Shown here piece after piece: positions 59,667 to 64,000 of a stretch of 64,000 nt of DNA. Source of the DNA: DASREM01 sp035652095 (GTDB lineage Bacteria > Acidobacteriota > Terriglobia > Terriglobales > Acidobacteriaceae); NCBI GenBank assembly GCA_035652095.1, contig DASREM010000030.1, positions 62,001 to 126,000 on the forward strand, written 5' to 3'. The position numbers and the translations under genes were made by a program. Below the pieces are notes generated by a model. The model saw only the letters and a program-made list of their open reading frames with translations, made no database searches and was not told the DNA's origin. Every line of letters begins with the position of its first letter. Position 1 is the stretch's first letter.

Positions 59667-62540
59667 CTACCTGGAGCCTCCGGCGACGATCGCCGAGCTG
59701 CGCTCGGCTGGACGGGCGAGGGCGCCCGTCCCCACGTGAGTTTTGCTTGGGCTGGAACGGGCCTGGGCGCGCGTCCCCACGTGAGTGTTCAGAGGCACAG
59801 ACACGTGTTCGTGGACTGCCTGCCTTTCGTTGTTGTCTTCGGGATTCAGTTGACGGTAGGGACCAGTGATCGCCTGGGCTGACTCATCGGCCTTGAAGCG
59901 CAGGTAGCGAACCTGATGTTCGTGGGCCTGCTTGTCGTCGCCGAGACCGTTGTAGCAGAGCATCAGGTTGTAATGCGCCTGCAGGTCTTCGGGATCGACG
60001 GCAAGCACCTGGTTCAGCACTTTCACTGCATCGGCGTATTTGCGCTGGAGAAAGAGAATTCGACCGAGGTCGTTCAGGGCGACGCGGTCTCTTGGATATT
60101 GTGCGATGACTTTGCGAAGGTGGTCAGCCGCTTCGTCGTATTTACCGTCGCTGCGCAGGACTTTGGCGTAAAAGAAATGAGCGCGGGCCAGGTCAGGGCT
60201 CAGCGCGAGGGCCTTCTCGAGCACGGTGCGGGCGCGATCCATGTCGCCTTCCTGCACGGCGCAGCGTCCAATATTGACCCAGCCGTCGGGATTCCGGGGA
60301 TCGATCTCGGTAACCTTTTGAAATGCGGCTTGGGCGCCCTTCAGGTCTCCTTGCAAGAACAAACCGATGCCGTAATCATTCCAGCGTTGCCAGTCGTTGG
60401 CTTGGAGATCGAGCTTCGGCTGAGGTTCCGGTGAGTTTTTGGCAGCTACTTGCAAACTCACCTCGTCTTCGGCAAGCGCAATGATCGGTAGATCGGGAAT
60501 CTTCTCCTGCTTGGCTGATACGCCTTTCAAGGGAGCGGTAAACGCAAATTTACGGTCGTCGTAATCGGGCGTGACTTGGCCGGTGGCGGGGTTGGGTTCT
60601 CCCGCAAACGAGAACTGCGTGTTCCACCACGCGAACTTGCGATAGCAGAGACGGGCGCGCAGCGTGATCCTATTCCCTGCATTGTCAGGGACCTTCACGC
60701 GAAAGTGCGCGGTGTCGGCGGCCCCCGGCGGGATCAGGTGCACGTACACGACGGCACGCGTGGACCAGGCGTTTCTTTTGTTGATGGGATTGCCGTGCGC
60801 ATCCACCTGCAGCGAGCGGTAGAAATGCGCGCCCTTTTCGACCGGGCCTTTGCCGTCGTCTTCTACTTTGCCGCTCCAGAAGATGGTCTGCCCTTTGTCG
60901 TCGGTCCCTTTCAGCTCGAGCCAGGTGTCGTAGGCATCAACGGTGCCACCGGGGAAGAAGTGGCCGATCTTTTTCGTTCGCACGACCACATCGACGCGCA
61001 CGGTATCTCCGCGACGAACTGTTGGTTGAACGCGATTCAGGGGCGCGGTAATGGGGAGGGCTTCCGCTGTGCTCGCTTTGATCCTGGTTTCGGCTTCTTC
61101 GCCAACCCCAAAGGTAGTGGACAACTCAGTCTGATTTGCAGCACCCGGCTTCAGATCATCGCGCGCAGGTGAGAGCGCGAAGATGTCAACGCTGAGGATT
61201 TTGTCTTTCAGAAAATCTTCGGTGAGCTTGAGCTGTTCCGGATCTTCATTGGCGGTGGGTAGCGCGGTATTGGCTGCAGGAAAGCGGTGCGAGTGCACGA
61301 ATCCGCCGATATTTCCCTGATCGGCTGATTTGGTCATCGGCATATGACAGTCGGCGCACTGCGAGGGTTTCTGCGGATAGTAAAAAGATCGGGCGCCCTG
61401 GCCGGAAACTCCGCTGGCCTGCCAGTTGTCGTACTCGTTGAAGCCGCGGAACCAGCGGTAATTATTGACCGGTACATCGAGATGGACCTTGTGGCAGCTG
61501 GAGCAGAATTCGGCGGTCTGGGTGCGCATGAAGGGCTTCAGAAACACGCGGCGATGCGGCTCCGGGTTCATTTTGATCAGGAAATCGTGGAGGGACCGCA
61601 TCACAGGGTTTTTGGTGGCTGCCATCTCATGGAGCTTGGGATATTCCAGGTAGAAATCGCCTTGCCCCATCGTGCTTTTGACGTCTGCGATGGAATGACA
61701 CATCATGCAGCCGAGACCCGCCTGCGACTCGGGGCGATGCACGATTTCTTTGATCGGCGTGTCCATTAACCCGCTGTACAGAACAGCCGGGTCGTGACAA
61801 CCTCCACACCACTTCGAGGGCCTGGTGCCAATAGTGTCCTGCATGTACTCGATGGACTTGCGATACCACTGATTGTTAAACGAAGAAAAATGGTGGGCCG
61901 AGCTGAACCACTGGTTGTAGATGTCTTCGTGGCAGCGCTTGCAGGAATCGGATTCCATGAAGAACTTGCTGGGAATCTTCTGGCCGCCGTAGACCTGCGC
62001 GGAGCTGGGGAAAAATGGACCTTGGGGTCCATCTCCTTCCTCGTTCATGGTGGCAGGAGGATTAGAAGGGTTTTGTATACGGGCGCGATTTTCCCAGCGG
62101 GAACGGAGGTACCAGGCGCCAACTCCGAGTGCGGAAAGAACCAGGAGAGCCGGAACCGCTCGAGGCCAGACATTTGCAGACCTGGTTTGAGAATCCGCGA
62201 AGAGGAATGCGCATCCCGCGCTCGAAAGAACGATGTGCAGGTAGAGCCAGGTCCACTCTGTGCGCAGGGTTCCAGTTTTGATCAGGATGAGTCCGAAAAC
62301 CGCGCCGGCAGTGAGGAGGAGCCAACCGATCCGCTCCGGCCCGCTGCCGGTGTGGAGGACACGAACCAGGCGCAGCGCGAGCCAGATGCCGGCCGCGATG
62401 CCGGCCAGGATATGCAGCAGAACGATGCTGGCGTAAAAAACGTTGGGTTGAGGGAAGGTGAACAGGTAGACGGCGGAGATGAAAAGAAATCCCAACAGGA
62501 GCGGAAAGAGACGCTGGCTTGTCGAATGCTGGGAGATCAT
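59667..62540 (-). CDS. Membrane-anchored pentahaem cytochrome c with C-terminal TPRs
   Basis: 957 residues. About five hydrophobic helices (11-30, 36-60, 70-88, 96-115, 128-145) are followed by five CxxCH haem sites at 200-204 (CKRCH), 245-249 (CGGCH), 278-282 (CMMCH), 346-350 (CSSCH) and 395-399 (CADCH). An Ig-like or cupredoxin-type beta section (about 470-690) and three or four TPRs (about 720-890) come next. It should transfer electrons at the periplasmic face. The last 40 or so residues (HVGTRAQARSS...HVGTGALARP) derive from repeat DNA. First gene of the operon with the two FG-GAP proteins. Confidence 0.9.
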   Translation of the reverse strand: MISQHSTSQRLFPLLLGFLFISAVYLFTFPQPNVFYASIVLLHILAGIAAGIWLALRLVRVLHTGSGPERIGWLLLTAGAVFGLILIKTGTLRTEWTWLYLHIVLSSAGCAFLFADSQTRSANVWPRAVPALLVLSALGVGAWYLRSRWENRARIQNPSNPPATMNEEGDGPQGPFFPSSAQVYGGQKIPSKFFMESDSCKRCHEDIYNQWFSSAHHFSSFNNQWYRKSIEYMQDTIGTRPSKWCGGCHDPAVLYSGLMDTPIKEIVHRPESQAGLGCMMCHSIADVKSTMGQGDFYLEYPKLHEMAATKNPVMRSLHDFLIKMNPEPHRRVFLKPFMRTQTAEFCSSCHKVHLDVPVNNYRWFRGFNEYDNWQASGVSGQGARSFYYPQKPSQCADCHMPMTKSADQGNIGGFVHSHRFPAANTALPTANEDPEQLKLTEDFLKDKILSVDIFALSPARDDLKPGAANQTELSTTFGVGEEAETRIKASTAEALPITAPLNRVQPTVRRGDTVRVDVVVRTKKIGHFFPGGTVDAYDTWLELKGTDDKGQTIFWSGKVEDDGKGPVEKGAHFYRSLQVDAHGNPINKRNAWSTRAVVYVHLIPPGAADTAHFRVKVPDNAGNRITLRARLCYRKFAWWNTQFSFAGEPNPATGQVTPDYDDRKFAFTAPLKGVSAKQEKIPDLPIIALAEDEVSLQVAAKNSPEPQPKLDLQANDWQRWNDYGIGLFLQGDLKGAQAAFQKVTEIDPRNPDGWVNIGRCAVQEGDMDRARTVLEKALALSPDLARAHFFYAKVLRSDGKYDEAADHLRKVIAQYPRDRVALNDLGRILFLQRKYADAVKVLNQVLAVDPEDLQAHYNLMLCYNGLGDDKQAHEHQVRYLRFKADESAQAITGPYRQLNPEDNNERQAVHEHVSVPLNTHVGTRAQARSSPSKTHVGTGALARPAERSSAIVAGGSR
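59711..59786. repeat. Two copies of a CGTCCCCACGTGAGT repeat
   Basis: Units 59711-59741 and 59756-59786 share an inverted CGGGC...GCCCG arm and CGTCCCCACGTGAGT. They lie inside the cytochrome gene and encode its C-terminal tail. A GCCGAGCTGCGCTCGGC hairpin flanks them (59692-59708). Confidence 0.65.
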
Positions 62541-62643
62541 CTTAGACGTCGGACGTGTCGAAGTAGGTTAGTTTTCTACGGGATTCCGCGGAATAGTATA
62601 AAACGATTAGCTTCGCGGCAGCTCAGACTGAAAGAACAGAGGC

Positions 62644-62674
62644 AACCACCAAGGACACCAAGTTTCACGAAGGA
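62644..62674 (+). repeat. Dispersed AAGGACACGAAG repeat, family A
   Basis: AACCACCAAGGACACCAAG then TTTCACGAAGGA, between the cytochrome and amidase genes. Confidence 0.75.
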
Positions 62675-62734
62675 AAATCACTGGTTTTGAATCGCGGCGA
62701 ATTTTGAGAAATGCCGCGCAGAACGCAGGGGAAG

Positions 62735-64000
62735 TCACTCGAGATCATTTGGGCTTCGCCAGCCACCACATTCTCTTTCGATCACTTCGCTCACCGCCAG
62801 CACCTGCTCTTCCTCCCATGGTTTCGCGACAACCTGCACGCCGATGGGCAGACCTTCCGCCGAACTGGCGACCGGGACCGATGCCGCCGGCATGCCCAGC
62901 AGGTTGAACCATTCGCAGTAACTCCAGGCGTCGAGGTAGTTCACAGTCTGTCCATCGATTGTCCAACTGCGCTCGCCATGGCGGAAGGCGGGCAGCGCAG
63001 CGACCGGGCATAGCAGGACGGGAAATGCGCGCATCTGCTCGAAGATTTTGATGCGAATGAGGTCCCGCTGTATCCAGGTATCGAGCAGCGAATCGGCCGT
63101 GTGCGGAGTTTCCGCGGTGACCCAGGAATTAAATTCTTTCAGGATGGGGCTGAGTTCGGATTCATGTCCGCGGATGAGGGGGCCGAGCAACATGGCGCCA
63201 GTGAGGCCGAAAAATTTCCACCAGAGTTGGCGGGCGGTTTCGAGACCCTCGGGACGAAACGGACGGACGTCAAAGCCGGCGCGCCTGAGACCTTCGGCGG
63301 CAGTTCTTACGGCAACGCGGGTTTCCGGAGTAACGGGGGTCCGGCCATCGTCCTCGAAGTATCCTACGCGAAGTTGTTTTGGCTGGGCCGGCCAGTTCAC
63401 CGGAACTCGTGCCGCGGAGGGATCAGAGTCGTCTGGACCCTGCATCACTTCAAACAAGACCTTGAGGTCGGCGATGGTGCGCGCCATCGGCCCTACCACT
63501 CCGAGCAATGCGAAAGGGCCAACCGAGACTGGGAAGTGCCCGGTGGCGGGAATACGGCCAGGGGTCGGTTTCAGGCCACAGATACCGCTGAAATGAGCGG
63601 GGACGCGGATGGAGCCGCCGCCATCGCTGCCGACCCCGCCCGCGGAGCATCCGGAGGCGATGGCCGCTGCCTCGCCGCCGCTCGAACCGCCGGGGGTGCG
63701 GGAGAGGTCCCAGGGATTGTTGCTGCGTCCGTACAGCAGGTTGTCGGTTTCCCAGGCCATGAGAAACTCGGGGCAGTTGGTGGTGCCGATCACGATCGCG
63801 CCGGCGGCTTTCAAACGACTCACCAGGGGAGCGTCTGACTGGCTCAGGTATCCTTCGCGAAGCCTAGTTCCGGCCTCCCAGCGGAGGCCTCGGACCTCCA
63901 CAGAGCTCTTTATGCTGACAGGAATGCCATGCAGGGGACCCAGCGAATCGCCGCGCATGACGGCAACCTCGGCGTGGCGGGCCTGGGTGAGCGCACCATC
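62735..64000 (-). CDS. Amidase (amidase signature family), partial at window edge
   Basis: At least 421 residues, continuing beyond the right edge. The Ser-cisSer-Lys triad is visible: Lys in GIPVSIKSSVEV, Ser in PGGSSGGEAAAIA and Ser in GSDGGGSIRVPA. It hydrolyses amides; the substrate is unknown. The internal Met at 63958 would exclude part of the fold, so the true start lies outside. Confidence 0.92.
   Translation of the reverse strand, partial: DGALTQARHAEVAVMRGDSLGPLHGIPVSIKSSVEVRGLRWEAGTRLREGYLSQSDAPLVSRLKAAGAIVIGTTNCPEFLMAWETDNLLYGRSNNPWDLSRTPGGSSGGEAAAIASGCSAGGVGSDGGGSIRVPAHFSGICGLKPTPGRIPATGHFPVSVGPFALLGVVGPMARTIADLKVLFEVMQGPDDSDPSAARVPVNWPAQPKQLRVGYFEDDGRTPVTPETRVAVRTAAEGLRRAGFDVRPFRPEGLETARQLWWKFFGLTGAMLLGPLIRGHESELSPILKEFNSWVTAETPHTADSLLDTWIQRDLIRIKIFEQMRAFPVLLCPVAALPAFRHGERSWTIDGQTVNYLDAWSYCEWFNLLGMPAASVPVASSAEGLPIGVQVVAKPWEEEQVLAVSEVIERECGGWRSPNDLE

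Overview
This 64 kb window looks like a chromosomal segment of a high-GC member of the Acidobacteriota (Terriglobia or 'Koribacter'-like). That is an inference from gene content: tandem FG-GAP/ASPIC-UnbV proteins next to a multihaem cytochrome with TPRs, large paralogous TolC-like proteins, an HtrA protease, leucine/valine catabolism genes and many dispersed intergenic repeats. I see no rRNA or tRNA gene, integrase, intact insertion sequence, prophage or CRISPR array.

Layout. 1-5 kb: aldehyde dehydrogenase, PAS-diguanylate cyclase, a TonB-C-type protein and an aminotransferase. 4.9-5.3 kb: an intact AbrB/VapB-type antitoxin gene followed by the wreck of its PIN toxin. 5.4-13 kb: PHP phosphatase, peptidoglycan-binding-like protein, HtrA protease, EamA transporter, and an M20 peptidase-amidohydrolase pair. 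13.5-23 kb: a LeuA/HMGL-like enzyme, CDF-like protein, aldehyde dehydrogenase plus DinB-like protein, MscS channel, lipoprotein hydrolase and truA. 23.4-27.8 kb: two tandem TolC-family proteins. 27.9-40.7 kb: a glycosyltransferase, then an acyl-CoA catabolic run: a two-subunit B12 mutase with isobutyryl-CoA-mutase-type active-site residues, enoyl-CoA hydratases, an MCC-type carboxylase beta subunit, HMG-CoA lyase, thioesterase and histidine ammonia-lyase. This run is interrupted by a frameshifted ORF6N gene, a DNA glycosylase and a GIY-YIG nuclease. 40.7-54.5 kb: beta-propeller protein, hydrolase, APC permease, GH2 glycosidase, PpiD/SurA-like isomerase, malQ, a zinc-ribbon XRE regulator and an HD hydrolase. 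54.5-62.5 kb: a three-gene operon of FG-GAP/ASPIC proteins and a pentahaem membrane cytochrome. The window ends inside an amidase.

The most unusual signals are in the repeats. (1) A REP-like imperfect palindrome (GTCATCCTGAGCG...) occurs seven times, with compensatory stem changes between its two subtypes. Oppositely oriented copies bracket a GIY-YIG nuclease gene, whose reading frame runs without a stop through two copies into the next enoyl-CoA hydratase gene; this resembles a REP/RAYT arrangement with a different nuclease. (2) A 25-bp palindrome occurs twice just upstream of an ORF6N gene and a third time inside that gene. (3) A 30-bp family built on AAGGACACGAAG occurs eight times, twice as a giant hairpin. 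Several protein tails are encoded by repeat DNA.
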